Source of the DNA: Rhizobium sp. 2MFCol3.1
GTDB lineage: Bacteria; Pseudomonadota; Alphaproteobacteria; Rhizobiales; Rhizobiaceae
Length of the DNA stretch: 64,000 nt
Direction: 5' to 3'
NCBI RefSeq assembly: GCF_000377565.1
Contig: NZ_KB898358.1
Span: 124,001-188,000 of the forward strand
This document shows, piece after piece, positions 10,240 through 18,703 of the stretch. Position 1 is the stretch's first letter; each line of letters starts with the position of its first letter. Made by a program: the position numbers and the translations under genes. The notes beneath the pieces are model-generated. The model was not told the DNA's origin. It worked only from the letters and a program-made list of their open reading frames with translations, and did no database searches.

Positions 10240-11388
10240 TCATCCGAAGGTCTTTCTCGGATCAAACGCATCGCGCACCGCCTCGCCGATGAAGATCAGC
10301 AGCGACAGCATGATCGACATCGCGAAGAATGCCGTCAGCCCCAGCCATGGCGCCTGCAGGTTGGCCTTGCCCTGGGCGATCATCTCGCCGAGCGAGGGGG
10401 AGCCTGGCGGCATGCCGAAGCCGAGGAAGTCGAGCGAGGTCAGCGTCGTGATCGAGCCCGAGAGGATGAAGGGCAGGAAGGTCAGCGTCGCCACCATCGC
10501 GTTCGGCAAAAGGTGCCGCCACATGATCGTGCGGTTGCCGACGCCGAGCGCGCGCGCAGCCCGGACATATTCGAAATTGCGTGCTCTCAGGAACTCCGCG
10601 CGCACCACGCCCACGAAGCCGACCCATGAGAACAGCAGCATGATCCCGAGCAGCACGAAGAAGCCCGGCGGCAGGATCGCGGCGATGATCAGCAGGATGT
10701 AAAGCACCGGCATCGACGACCAGATCTCGATGAAGCGCTGCAGAAGAAGGTCGGTCCAGCCGCCGAAATAGCCCTGGATGGCGCCCGCGCTGACGCCGAC
10801 GACGGCCGAGCAGATGGTCAGCACCAGCCCGAACAGCACCGAGATGCGGAAGCCGTAGATCACGCGGGCGAGCACGTCGCGCGCCTGGTCGTCCGTGCCC
10901 AGCCAGTTGAGGTTGCTCCAGGTGCAGTTGGGGTCGTTCACCCCTTGCGGATAGCCCGAGCAGCGCTCCTGCTCGCTCATCATCCAGAAGGGTGCTGTTG
11001 GCGCCGAGTGCGGGATGTTGGAGTTTACCGAGCGGTAGGAATAGCGGATCGGCGGCCAGATCATCCAGCCATTGGCCTCGATCTCGTCGGCGATCACGTC
11101 GGAGCGGTAGTCGGTCTCGGCCAGGAAGCCGCCGAACTTCTCCTCGGGATAATTGACGAGAACCGGAAACAGGATCTCGCCCTTGTAGGAGGCGATGATC
11201 GGCCGGTCGTTGGCGATGAATTCGGCAAACAGGCTGAGCCCGAAAATGAGAAGGAACAGCCAGAGCGACCAGTAGCCGCGCCGGTTGGCCTTGAAGTTCT
11301 TCCAGCGCCTTATGTTGGTGGGCGAGAGCAGCCCCTTGCGCGGCGGCTTGACGGGCGTGGCGGTCGCGGGCTTTGCGGCGGTGTCCAT
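10240..11388 (-). CDS. yejE: Peptide/microcin C-type ABC importer permease YejE
   Basis: A 382-residue inner-membrane permease of the oligopeptide (DppC-like) class. The N-terminus (LLSPTNIRRWKNFKANRRG) and the motif FRISVLFGLVLTICSAVVGV match this family, with an extended periplasmic loop containing WPPIRYSYRSVN, typical of YejE. The coupling helix shows EYVRAARALGVGNRTIMWRHLLPNA. The start is the ATG at 11388, overlapping the yejB stop by one base (TGATG). With YejB it forms the membrane channel; in enterobacteria the system takes up microcin C, and in rhizobia and agrobacteria related systems are linked to peptide or muropeptide uptake and tolerance of plant NCR peptides (as I recall). Downstream is a toxin-antitoxin pair, then yejF. 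Confidence 0.93.
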   Translation of the reverse strand: MDTAAKPATATPVKPPRKGLLSPTNIRRWKNFKANRRGYWSLWLFLLIFGLSLFAEFIANDRPIIASYKGEILFPVLVNYPEEKFGGFLAETDYRSDVIADEIEANGWMIWPPIRYSYRSVNSNIPHSAPTAPFWMMSEQERCSGYPQGVNDPNCTWSNLNWLGTDDQARDVLARVIYGFRISVLFGLVLTICSAVVGVSAGAIQGYFGGWTDLLLQRFIEIWSSMPVLYILLIIAAILPPGFFVLLGIMLLFSWVGFVGVVRAEFLRARNFEYVRAARALGVGNRTIMWRHLLPNAMVATLTFLPFILSGSITTLTSLDFLGFGMPPGSPSLGEMIAQGKANLQAPWLGLTAFFAMSIMLSLLIFIGEAVRDAFDPRKTFG

Positions 11389-12479
11389 CACACGTCCCTC
11401 CGCTCGAAGTCGATGCGCGGATCGATCCAGGTGTAGATCAGGTCGGAGATCAGGCTGACGAACAGGCCAAGCAGCGAGAAGATGTAGAGCGTCGCGAACA
11501 CGATCGGATAGTCGCGATTAACCACCGAGAGATAGCCGAGCCGCCCCAGTCCATCGAGCGAGAAGATATTCTCGATCAGCAGCGAGCCGGTGAAGAAGGC
11601 CGAGATGAAGGCGCCGGGAAAGCCGGCGATGATGATCAGCATGGCGTTGCGGAACACGTGGCCGTAGAGCACCTTGCGCTCGTTCAGCCCCTTGGCGCGC
11701 GCCGTCACCACATACTGCTTCTTGATCTCCTCGATGAAGGAGTTCTTGGTGAGCAGCGTCGTCGTGGCAAACGCTGCCAGCGACAGCGAGATCAGCGGCA
11801 GCGCCAGGTGCCAGAAATAGTCGAGCGGCTTCTGCCACCACGAAAGCTGGTCGAAATTGTCGGAGACGAGGCCGCGCAGCGGGAACCAGTCGTAGAAGGA
11901 TCCGCCGGCGAAAAGCACAATCAGCAGGATGCCGAACAGGAAGCTCGGAACCGCGTAGCCGATGATGATCACGCCCGAGGTCCAGACGTCGAAGGTCGAG
12001 CCGTCCTTCACCGCCTTGCGGATGCCGAGCGGAATGGAGATGCCGTAAGAGAAGATCATGATCCAGATGCCAAGCGAGGCCGAGACCGGCAGCTTGTCCT
12101 TGATCAGGTCGAGAACGGAGGTGTTGCGGAAGAAGCTCTCGCCGAAATCGAAGCGGATATAGTTCCACATCATCTCGCCGAAGCGGGTCAGCGGCGGCTT
12201 GTCGAAGCCGAACTGCTTTTCGAGCTTCTTGATCAGCTCCGGATCGAGCCCCTGCGCGCCGCGATATTTCGAACCGCCTTCATCCATGCCCGATCCCATC
12301 AGGTCGCCGCCGCCGCCCGAAAGCCGGGCGTCAGCGCCCTGCGCATCGCCGGTCAGCTGTGCGATCACCTGCTCGACAGGCCCGCCGGGCGCGAACTGGA
12401 TGACGGTGAATGAGATGGCCATGATGCCGATAATAGTCGGGATCATCAAAAGCAGGCGGCGAAGGATATAGGCTCCCAT
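11388..12479 (-). CDS. yejB: Peptide/microcin C-type ABC importer permease YejB
   Basis: A 363-residue DppB-like permease. It starts [20 protein letters not shown], the usual first helix, followed by [16 protein letters not shown] and a family-specific loop rich in glycine and serine (about residues 50-75). Later come [20 protein letters not shown] and, near the C-terminus, the coupling segment [24 protein letters not shown]. Length matches YejB. It is 158 bases downstream of yejA and overlaps yejE by one base, so A-B-E are one operon. Between yejA and yejB is a small hairpin, which often lowers expression of permeases relative to the binding protein. Confidence 0.93.
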   Translation of the reverse strand: MGAYILRRLLLMIPTIIGIMAISFTVIQFAPGGPVEQVIAQLTGDAQGADARLSGGGGDLMGSGMDEGGSKYRGAQGLDPELIKKLEKQFGFDKPPLTRFGEMMWNYIRFDFGESFFRNTSVLDLIKDKLPVSASLGIWIMIFSYGISIPLGIRKAVKDGSTFDVWTSGVIIIGYAVPSFLFGILLIVLFAGGSFYDWFPLRGLVSDNFDQLSWWQKPLDYFWHLALPLISLSLAAFATTTLLTKNSFIEEIKKQYVVTARAKGLNERKVLYGHVFRNAMLIIIAGFPGAFISAFFTGSLLIENIFSLDGLGRLGYLSVVNRDYPIVFATLYIFSLLGLFVSLISDLIYTWIDPRIDFERRDV

Positions 12480-12552
12480 CAGCGAGCGGCCTCCGGGGAG
12501 TTCTGTCGTAGGCTGTCCAGTCTATCGCCGCTCAATCGTCAAGCCTTCCTCT

Positions 12553-12568
12553 GCCGGTCCGTACCGGC
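12553..12568. other. Small hairpin between yejA and yejB
   Basis: GCCGGT-CCGT-ACCGGC forms a perfect 6-bp stem with a 4-base loop. It lies in the 158-base gap between yejA and yejB and has no T run, so RNA processing or stabilisation of the yejA message is more likely than termination. Confidence 0.35.
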
Positions 12569-12637
12569 GCTGATCATGGTCCGAAGTGATTCGGTGGGCC
12601 CATTTGGAGCCCAGCCGTCAGGCCAATGCAAGTCCGC

Positions 12638-14476
12638 TCATTTCTTGGCGGAAGACGACCACCAGACGTCGGGGAAACCGGTCGCGTAGGTCGGGTATTC
12701 GGCCGGCCGGCTGATCGTGTTCCAGTAGGCGATCGACTGCGTGCCGCGATAAAACAGCGGGATCACATAGTGCCCCGCCATCAGCACCCGGTCGAGCGCC
12801 TTGATCGACGCCACCTGCTCGTCGCGGTTGGGCGCGAATATCACCATGCGGATCAGCGCATCGACCGCAGGGTCGGAAATGCCGGCATAGTTGCGAGAGC
12901 CCTGCTGGTTGGCGGAACCCGAGCCCCAGTAGTCGGCCTGCTCGTTGCCGGGGTTCATCGTCTGCGCCCACACGTTCCAGATCATGTCGTAGTCGAAGCT
13001 GCGGACGCGATTGGTATATTGCGAGGCATCCACGGTGCGCACCCGCGCATCGATGCCGATCTTCTTGAGATTGTTGGTGTAGGGCACCGCCCAGCGCTCC
13101 AGCATCGGGCTGGAAAGCAGGATCTCGAAGCTCATCGGCTTGCCGGTCGCGGTGTTGACCATGCGGTTGCCCTTGATCTCCCAGCCCGCTTCCTTGAGCA
13201 GCTTGATCGCCGTTCGCAGGTTGTCGCGGCTCTTCTGCGGGTCGCCGCCGACAGGGTTCGAATAGGCGGTGGTGAAGACCGAAGGCGAAAGCTTGTCCTT
13301 GAGGCCGTTCAGGATTTCCAGCTCGCGCCCCTGAGGCAGGCCGGAGGAGGCGAGCTCGGTGTTCCAGAAATAGCTATCGATACGCTTGTAGCTGTTGAAG
13401 GCGACGGTGCGGTTCAGCTCCTCGAAGTCGAAGGCATAGTTCAGCGCCTCGCGCACCTTCTCGTCCTTGAACGTGTCACGGCGGGTGTTCAGCACCAGCG
13501 CCTGCATGATGCCGGTGGCGCGCAGCGCATTCGGCACGTCCTCTTTCTTCACGCGGCCTTCCTTGACCGCGGGGAAGTCGTATCCGGTGGCCCAGCGCGC
13601 CGCCTGCGTCTCCTGCCAGTAGTCGCTGTTGCCGGCGCGGAACGCCTCGAACTCCACGTCCCGGTCGCCGTAATAGGTGTAGTTGATCGAGCCGAAATTG
13701 TTCTGCCCGACATTCACGTTGAGGTCCTTGCCCCAATAGTCATCGCGCAGCTCGTAGCGGATCGTGGCGCCTGCCGTGAAGGCGGCGATCTTGTAGGGGC
13801 CGGAGCCCATCACAGGTTCCAGCGTGGTCTTGGCGATATCGCGCGGCTTGCCGTCAGGCCCGATGCCCTCCCACCAGTGCTTCGGCACGACCACGAGCTG
13901 GCCGAGGATATTGGGCAGCTCCTTGTTGTTCTTCTCGTCGAAGGTGAAGGTCACATCGCGCTCGCCCGATTTCTCGGCCTTCACCACGTGCTTGTAGTAA
14001 TTGGAGGCGAGCGGGTTCAGCTCCTTCACCTTGTCGAAGCTGAAGATCACGTCCTCGGGCGTGACCGGCTTGCCATCCGCCCACTTCGCCTCGGCGCGCA
14101 GCCTGAAGGTCGCGCTCGAGACGTCATTGGGAAAGGAAAGCCCTTCGGCCAGCAGCCCGTAGGAAGCGAGCAGCTCGTCGTCGGCCGATTTCATCAGCGT
14201 CTCGAACTGCAGCGTCAGGCCGACGGCGGCCTGGCCCTTGGAAAGCAGCGGATTGAACGTGTCGTAAGTGCCGGATGCCGAAAGCCTCAGATTGCCGCCC
14301 TTCGGCGCATCCGGGTTGACGTAGTCGAAATGCTTGAAGCCCGGCTTGTATTTCAGCTCGCCGATGGTGGAGGTTCCGATCCGGAACACCGGCTCTTGGG
14401 CGACGGCCTGCAAGGGCAGGGCGGCAGCGCCCAACAGAGAAAACACCAAACCAAGTCTCGACCACGCACGCGCCAT
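12638..14476 (-). CDS. yejA: Periplasmic solute-binding protein YejA (family 5)
   Basis: A 612-residue binding protein of the oligopeptide (SBP family 5) class. Residues 1-26 are a signal peptide ending AVAQ. The mature protein starts EPVFRIGTSTIGELKYKPGFKHFDYVNPDAPKGG, with the PDAPKGG pattern seen at the start of YejA proteins, and has the family's WADGKPVTPEDVIFSF and REALNYAFDFEELNR. It captures peptides in the periplasm and hands them to YejB/YejE. In agrobacteria a related transporter imports murein peptides with its own binding protein, so muropeptides are an alternative ligand class here. It is the first gene of the operon; a 114-base gap separates it from the divergent-strand neighbour's stop, and its promoter should lie there. 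Confidence 0.92.
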   Translation of the reverse strand: MARAWSRLGLVFSLLGAAALPLQAVAQEPVFRIGTSTIGELKYKPGFKHFDYVNPDAPKGGNLRLSASGTYDTFNPLLSKGQAAVGLTLQFETLMKSADDELLASYGLLAEGLSFPNDVSSATFRLRAEAKWADGKPVTPEDVIFSFDKVKELNPLASNYYKHVVKAEKSGERDVTFTFDEKNNKELPNILGQLVVVPKHWWEGIGPDGKPRDIAKTTLEPVMGSGPYKIAAFTAGATIRYELRDDYWGKDLNVNVGQNNFGSINYTYYGDRDVEFEAFRAGNSDYWQETQAARWATGYDFPAVKEGRVKKEDVPNALRATGIMQALVLNTRRDTFKDEKVREALNYAFDFEELNRTVAFNSYKRIDSYFWNTELASSGLPQGRELEILNGLKDKLSPSVFTTAYSNPVGGDPQKSRDNLRTAIKLLKEAGWEIKGNRMVNTATGKPMSFEILLSSPMLERWAVPYTNNLKKIGIDARVRTVDASQYTNRVRSFDYDMIWNVWAQTMNPGNEQADYWGSGSANQQGSRNYAGISDPAVDALIRMVIFAPNRDEQVASIKALDRVLMAGHYVIPLFYRGTQSIAYWNTISRPAEYPTYATGFPDVWWSSSAKK

Positions 14477-14590
14477 TCGCCAGCCCCAATTGTTTCGCTT
14501 TTTTCGAGGATAGGCGAAATGCTGGCGAAAAACAGGTGACGCAACCTTTTTTGTCCGGCTTCGCGCAAATGTGAGCGCAAGCCCGGCCGC

Positions 14591-15211
14591 TCAGGCCGTC
14601 GCTTCCTCCAGCCTTTTGCGCAGCATCCCCCGCAACTCCGCCACCATGCGCGGATCGCCGCCGATGTCGGGATCGTGCGCCGCCGTCACGATGATCCTCA
14701 GCAGCTCGAGCACCAGCGCCGACAGAAGATCGAGATCGTCTCCAACAGAAGGGCTCGCCTTCTGCAGCAGCGCCTTAATGTTGCCGCGCAGCTCCGCCCG
14801 CGATTTCACCTTGCGCTCCTTGGGAATGTCGCGCCGCGCCGCCAGCACCGGAAATTCGCGGTACTCCTCCAGGAAGGCGCCAAGCCGCGCGAAGATCGCG
14901 TCGCCAATCTCGGACGCCCGCTTGCCGTCGACCTCGTTCTGCAGGTCGACCAGCGCGGCGTTCAGCTGCCGCATCCGCTCGATATGCAGCGCTTCGGCCA
15001 GCACCGGCTTGGTCGGGAAGAACTGGTAGAGCGAGCCGATCGAGGATTTCGCCTCGGCGGCGATCTCCGTCATCGTCGCGGCCTCATAGCCCTTCTCAAG
15101 AAAAACCTTGGCGGCCGCCTCGGTCAGAATGGCAACGCGCTCGTGCCCGCGCTTTTGCTTCGGCGAGCGATCGATCGAATCGGCACTTGATTTTTGTGAG
15201 GGCATCCTCAT
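14591..15211 (-). CDS. TetR-family transcriptional regulator
   Basis: A 206-residue regulator with an N-terminal TetR helix-turn-helix: ILTEAAAKVFLEKGYEAATM (about residues 28-47) followed by TEIAAEAKSSIGSLYQFFPTK, which is the recognition segment. The C-terminal ligand-binding part is helical and leucine-rich. The start is the ATG at 15211, with another in-frame ATG at 15205. It is divergent from the isochorismatase-like gene, with only about 45 bases between their starts, and those bases hold a 12-bp perfect palindrome plus a repeated half site. It is therefore likely to repress itself and the hydrolase gene. The ligand is unknown. Confidence 0.9.
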   Translation of the reverse strand: MRMPSQKSSADSIDRSPKQKRGHERVAILTEAAAKVFLEKGYEAATMTEIAAEAKSSIGSLYQFFPTKPVLAEALHIERMRQLNAALVDLQNEVDGKRASEIGDAIFARLGAFLEEYREFPVLAARRDIPKERKVKSRAELRGNIKALLQKASPSVGDDLDLLSALVLELLRIIVTAAHDPDIGGDPRMVAELRGMLRKRLEEATA

Positions 15212-15237
15212 ATTTCCAATTGCGAGGATATCCTCAT
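15204..15237. promoter_or_regulatory. Likely operator for the divergent TetR/hydrolase pair
   Basis: GAGGATATCCTC at 15224-15235 is a perfect 12-bp palindrome. The octamer ATCCTCAT also occurs twice in the same orientation, at 15204-15211 and 15230-15237, 26 bases apart, spanning the whole gap between the two divergent starts. This is what a TetR-type operator looks like, and it overlaps the likely promoters of both genes. Confidence 0.6.
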
Positions 15238-15256
15238 GTTTATTCCGGAGCCTTCC

Positions 15257-15829
15257 ATGTCCCTATACGATCCCAAGACCACCGCCCTGATCTCCATAGA
15301 TCTGCAGGGCTTTATCATTTCCAGGCCCGTCGCGCCTCATTCCGCCCAGCAGGTCATCGAAAATACCGCCGCGATCGCCAAGTCGCTGAAAGCGGCCGGC
15401 GGCACGACCGTCTTCGTCACCGTCGGATTTTCCGCGGACTATGCCGACGCTGTCAACCAGCCGACCGACGAACCGATCGCCTTCCCACAGGGTGGCTTGC
15501 CGGCCGAGGCGCTGCGCGAACCGCCCGAGATCGCTGACCTGACGCCGGATGTCCGCATCACCAAGCACCAATGGAGCGCCTTTTATGGCAGCGAGCTCGA
15601 TCTGCAGCTGCGCCGTCGCGGCATCCGGACGGTCATTCTCACCGGCATCGCCACCAATTTCGGCGTCGAGGCCACGATCCGCGATGCGTTTGCCCACAAC
15701 TACGCGGTCATCGCCGCCGAGGATGCGATGACGACGTTCACCGCCGAGATGCACGCCTTCGCCTGCGAGCGCATCTTCCCGCGCCTGTCGCGCATCCGCA
15801 AAACCGCCGACATCCTCGCCAACGCCTGA
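15257..15829 (+). CDS. Isochorismatase-like hydrolase
   Basis: A 190-residue alpha/beta hydrolase of the isochorismatase-like superfamily. TALISIDLQGFI near the N-terminus supplies the catalytic aspartate, and TKHQWSAFYGSELDLQLRRRGI supplies the lysine. The cis-peptide region reads TGIATNFGVEATIRDA: the position that is a cysteine in nicotinamidase-type members is a glycine here, as in true isochorismatases such as PhzD. So hydrolysis of a vinyl ether rather than an amide is suggested, but the substrate is not known. The start is the ATG at 15257 with GGAG eight bases upstream; an in-frame ATG at 15236 lies inside the operator. It is divergent from a TetR gene that probably controls it. Confidence 0.85.
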   Translation: MSLYDPKTTALISIDLQGFIISRPVAPHSAQQVIENTAAIAKSLKAAGGTTVFVTVGFSADYADAVNQPTDEPIAFPQGGLPAEALREPPEIADLTPDVRITKHQWSAFYGSELDLQLRRRGIRTVILTGIATNFGVEATIRDAFAHNYAVIAAEDAMTTFTAEMHAFACERIFPRLSRIRKTADILANA

Positions 15830-15958
15830 GTGCGACGCTGCCGGCCGACGCGATGTCTCGCAATCGCCCGTGAAAAACATCGATTCACCAGAATCGCATT
15901 TCACGGTAAAACGGGTGCAAATCACTCGACTATGGTCGGCAGCAGTTCAGGATACGGC

Positions 15959-17032
15959 ATGGCTTTCCGCATCGCGCAGGCGCTCTCTTCAATCGGTAAA
16001 CTGGCACTGGCCACTGCGATCGGCGCCAGCCTTATCGCCGGCGATGTCGCCGCCCAGCAGAAACAGCCGAGCCCCGGCAGCGCCAAGGCGATCTTCGGCG
16101 GCGTCCAGCTTCCGACGCAAGGCGCTCCGCAACCCTTTGGCTTCTACGCCAAGGGCTGCATGGCAGGCGCCGAGGCGCTTCCGACCGATGGTCCCAACTG
16201 GCAGGCCATGCGCCTGTCGCGCAATCGCCGCTGGGGCAATCCGGCGATGCTCTCCACCATCGAGCAGCTGTCGCGCGATGCCGCCAAATATGATGGCTGG
16301 CCGGGCCTGCTGGTGGGCGATATCGCCCAGCCGCGCGGCGGCCCGATGATCACGGGCCACGCCTCGCACCAGATTGGCCTCGACGCCGATATCTGGCTGA
16401 CGCCGATGCCCAACTTCCGCATGACGGCAGAACAGCGCGAGGCGCTGCCTTTCACGACCATGCTGCAGAAGAACGCCTTCCTGACGATCAATCCGAATGT
16501 CTGGACACCGGCCCATGCGCGTCTCCTGATGCGCGCCGCGAGCTACCCGCAGGTCGAGCGCATCTTCGTCAATCCGGCGATCAAGAAGAAGATGTGCGAC
16601 ACCTGGACGGGCGATCGCACCAATCTCGGCAAGCTGCGCCCGGAATACGGCCACGATTCCCACTTCCACATCCGCATCAAGTGCCCGCCGGGCGCCGCCA
16701 ATTGCAAGCCGCAGGCACCCGTGGTGGCCGGCGATGGCTGCGACAAGTCGCTCGCCTGGTGGTTCAGCCCGGCGCCCTGGGCCAAGCCCAAGCCGCCGAA
16801 GCCGGATGCCAAGCCGGTCAAGCCGCGCGAGGTCATGGTGTCGGATCTGCCCAAGGCCTGCCAGGCGGTTCTCGATGCCCCCGCGGTCTCCTCCGTGCGC
16901 GCCGCGACCTATGGCGGCCCTTCTGCTGCCGAGGTGCTCCGCGCTCAGCCCATCGATGCGCCGCCCGCCGCCAATGACGACGAACTGCCCGATCTCGGCC
17001 CTGTTCCGGATGACAAGCCGGCAGCGCAATGA
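15959..17032 (+). CDS. mepA: Penicillin-insensitive murein endopeptidase
   Basis: A 357-residue periplasmic zinc peptidase that cuts D-alanyl-meso-diaminopimelyl crosslinks in peptidoglycan. A signal peptide (to about residue 29, ending DVAAQ) precedes the MepA domain. Zinc and catalytic residues appear in GHASHQIGLDADIW and in HDSHFHIRIKCP near the end of the domain. GFYAKGCMAGAEALP is also typical of MepA. The C-terminal 80 residues are proline/lysine-rich and not conserved. The start used is the ATG at 15959 because it begins the signal peptide; an ATG at 15932 is in frame. It is followed about 100 bases later by mgsA. Confidence 0.92.
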   Translation: MAFRIAQALSSIGKLALATAIGASLIAGDVAAQQKQPSPGSAKAIFGGVQLPTQGAPQPFGFYAKGCMAGAEALPTDGPNWQAMRLSRNRRWGNPAMLSTIEQLSRDAAKYDGWPGLLVGDIAQPRGGPMITGHASHQIGLDADIWLTPMPNFRMTAEQREALPFTTMLQKNAFLTINPNVWTPAHARLLMRAASYPQVERIFVNPAIKKKMCDTWTGDRTNLGKLRPEYGHDSHFHIRIKCPPGAANCKPQAPVVAGDGCDKSLAWWFSPAPWAKPKPPKPDAKPVKPREVMVSDLPKACQAVLDAPAVSSVRAATYGGPSAAEVLRAQPIDAPPAANDDELPDLGPVPDDKPAAQ

Positions 17033-17137
17033 TGCCGGTTGAACACCGCGACACCGCTCTTTAAAACCCTGATCGCTTCGTATAGAAGCGGTCAAATCGA
17101 TTGAATTAAGCCAGTGATTTTAGAGGGGGAGCTTCTG

Positions 17138-17521
17138 ATGGCCGGCCGCAAGTGCCTTGCGCTCATCGCGCATGACCAGAAGAAGGACGACATGGCGGAA
17201 TTCGCCCGCCGCAACGAGGAGACGCTCCGGACGAACTGGACGATCTTCGCGACCGGAACGACCGGCGGCCGCGTTCTCGATGCCGCTCCCTCGCTCGATG
17301 TCACCCGATTGAAAAGTGGCCCGCTCGGCGGCGACCAGCAGATCGGCGCGCTGATCGCCACCGGCGAGGTCGATGCCCTGATCTTCTTCGTCGACCCGCT
17401 GACCCCAATGCCCCACGACGTCGACGTCAAGGCCTTGATGCGCCTTGCGATCGTCTATGATATCCCAATGGCACTCAACGAGGCCACGGCCGACAGGCTG
17501 ATCGCCAATCTTCACGCATAA
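17138..17521 (+). CDS. mgsA: Methylglyoxal synthase
   Basis: A 127-residue cytoplasmic enzyme that converts dihydroxyacetone phosphate to methylglyoxal, bypassing lower glycolysis when phosphate is short or sugar phosphates build up. The family motifs are all present: [12 protein letters not shown] (phosphate binding), [24 protein letters not shown] with the catalytic aspartate, and [18 protein letters not shown] with the active-site histidine. Length matches MgsA (about 130-150 residues). The ATG at 17138 has a strong GAGGGGGAG site nine bases before it. Its stop is 33 bases before glk, so the two genes are probably co-transcribed. Confidence 0.95.
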   Translation: MAGRKCLALIAHDQKKDDMAEFARRNEETLRTNWTIFATGTTGGRVLDAAPSLDVTRLKSGPLGGDQQIGALIATGEVDALIFFVDPLTPMPHDVDVKALMRLAIVYDIPMALNEATADRLIANLHA

Positions 17522-17554
17522 GCGGCGCGCGAACGCGCAACAACGGAACCTGCC

Positions 17555-18586
17555 ATGCACCAGCTCGATACCAGCGACGCCTCCATGCCCTTCCCGATCC
17601 TGATCGGCGATATCGGCGGAACCAATGCCCGTTTCGCCATCATCGAGACGGCCGACGCCGAACAGGTCAATTTCCCGAACGTGCGCACCGCCGATTTCAA
17701 GACCATCGACGACGCGATCCGCGCCACCATCCTGGAAAAAAGCGCGATCAAGCCGCGTTCCGCCATCCTCGCGGTCGCCGGCCCGATCAGCGACGACGAG
17801 ATCCCGCTGACCAATTGCGATTGGGTCGTGCGTCCGAAGTCGATGATCGAAAATCTGGGCATCGAGGATGTCCTGGTCGTCAACGATTTTGAAGCCCAGG
17901 CGCTCGCCATCTCCGATCTGGCGCCGGAACATCGCGAACGCCTCGGCAATGCCGACGCCCATGAGGACATGGTCGCTTCCCGCGTCGTGCTCGGGCCGGG
18001 CACCGGCCTCGGCGTCGGCGGCCTCGTGCATGCGCGCGGCGTCTGGATCCCGGTTCCGGGCGAGGGCGGTCACGTCGATCTCGGGCCGCGCAGCAAGCGC
18101 GATCTCGAAATCTTCCCTTATGTCGAAACCATCGAGGGCCGCGTGTCGGCCGAGCAGATCCTCTCCGGCCGCGGCATCGTCAATCTCTACCGCGCCATCT
18201 GCACCGCCGATGGCATCGCGCCGAAGTACAGCGACCCTGCTGATATCACCTCGCACGCGCTGGCCGAAAGCGACCCGGTCGCCGTCGAGACCATCTCGCT
18301 GTTTTCGACCTATCTCGGCCGGGTTGCCGGCGACATGGCGATGATCTTCATGGCGCGCGGCGGCGTGTTCCTGTCCGGCGGCATCAGCCAGAAGATCCTG
18401 GCCGCTCTGCGCAAGCCCGAGTTTCGCGCCGGTTTCGAGGACAAGGCGCCGCACACGGCACTGCTCTCGACCATCCCGACCTATGTCGTCACCCATCCGC
18501 TGGCGGCACTCTCCGGCCTCTCGTCCTACGCCCGCCGGCCCGACACCTTCGGCGTGTCGACCGATGGCCGCCGCTGGGGCCGATAG
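17555..18586 (+). CDS. glk: Glucokinase
   Basis: A 343-residue cytoplasmic enzyme that phosphorylates glucose with ATP. It belongs to the bacterial Glk family: [16 protein letters not shown] (phosphate-1 loop), LTNCDWVV with the catalytic region, [12 protein letters not shown], and [13 protein letters not shown] followed by [26 protein letters not shown] near the end is the adenosine-binding motif. The start is the ATG at 17555, giving a short extra N-terminus; an ATG at 17585 is also possible. It follows mgsA closely, so glucose entry and the methylglyoxal bypass may be co-expressed. Confidence 0.95.
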   Translation: MHQLDTSDASMPFPILIGDIGGTNARFAIIETADAEQVNFPNVRTADFKTIDDAIRATILEKSAIKPRSAILAVAGPISDDEIPLTNCDWVVRPKSMIENLGIEDVLVVNDFEAQALAISDLAPEHRERLGNADAHEDMVASRVVLGPGTGLGVGGLVHARGVWIPVPGEGGHVDLGPRSKRDLEIFPYVETIEGRVSAEQILSGRGIVNLYRAICTADGIAPKYSDPADITSHALAESDPVAVETISLFSTYLGRVAGDMAMIFMARGGVFLSGGISQKILAALRKPEFRAGFEDKAPHTALLSTIPTYVVTHPLAALSGLSSYARRPDTFGVSTDGRRWGR

Positions 18587-18703
18587 CCCCCCCAGCGTCC
18601 GGCGCCCGGACAGACCTAGCCAAACGGGCGCCAACTCTTTATAGAGCCGCTCGAGCGCGGGCCGCAGCAGCGGCTCGCATGGTCACGAGACAGGAAGTCT
18701 TTA

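Noticed and set aside
12626..14539. Plus-strand open frame of over 600 codons opposite yejA
   Set aside because: Antisense shadow of a clear family 5 binding protein; no ribosome site and no recognisable domain.
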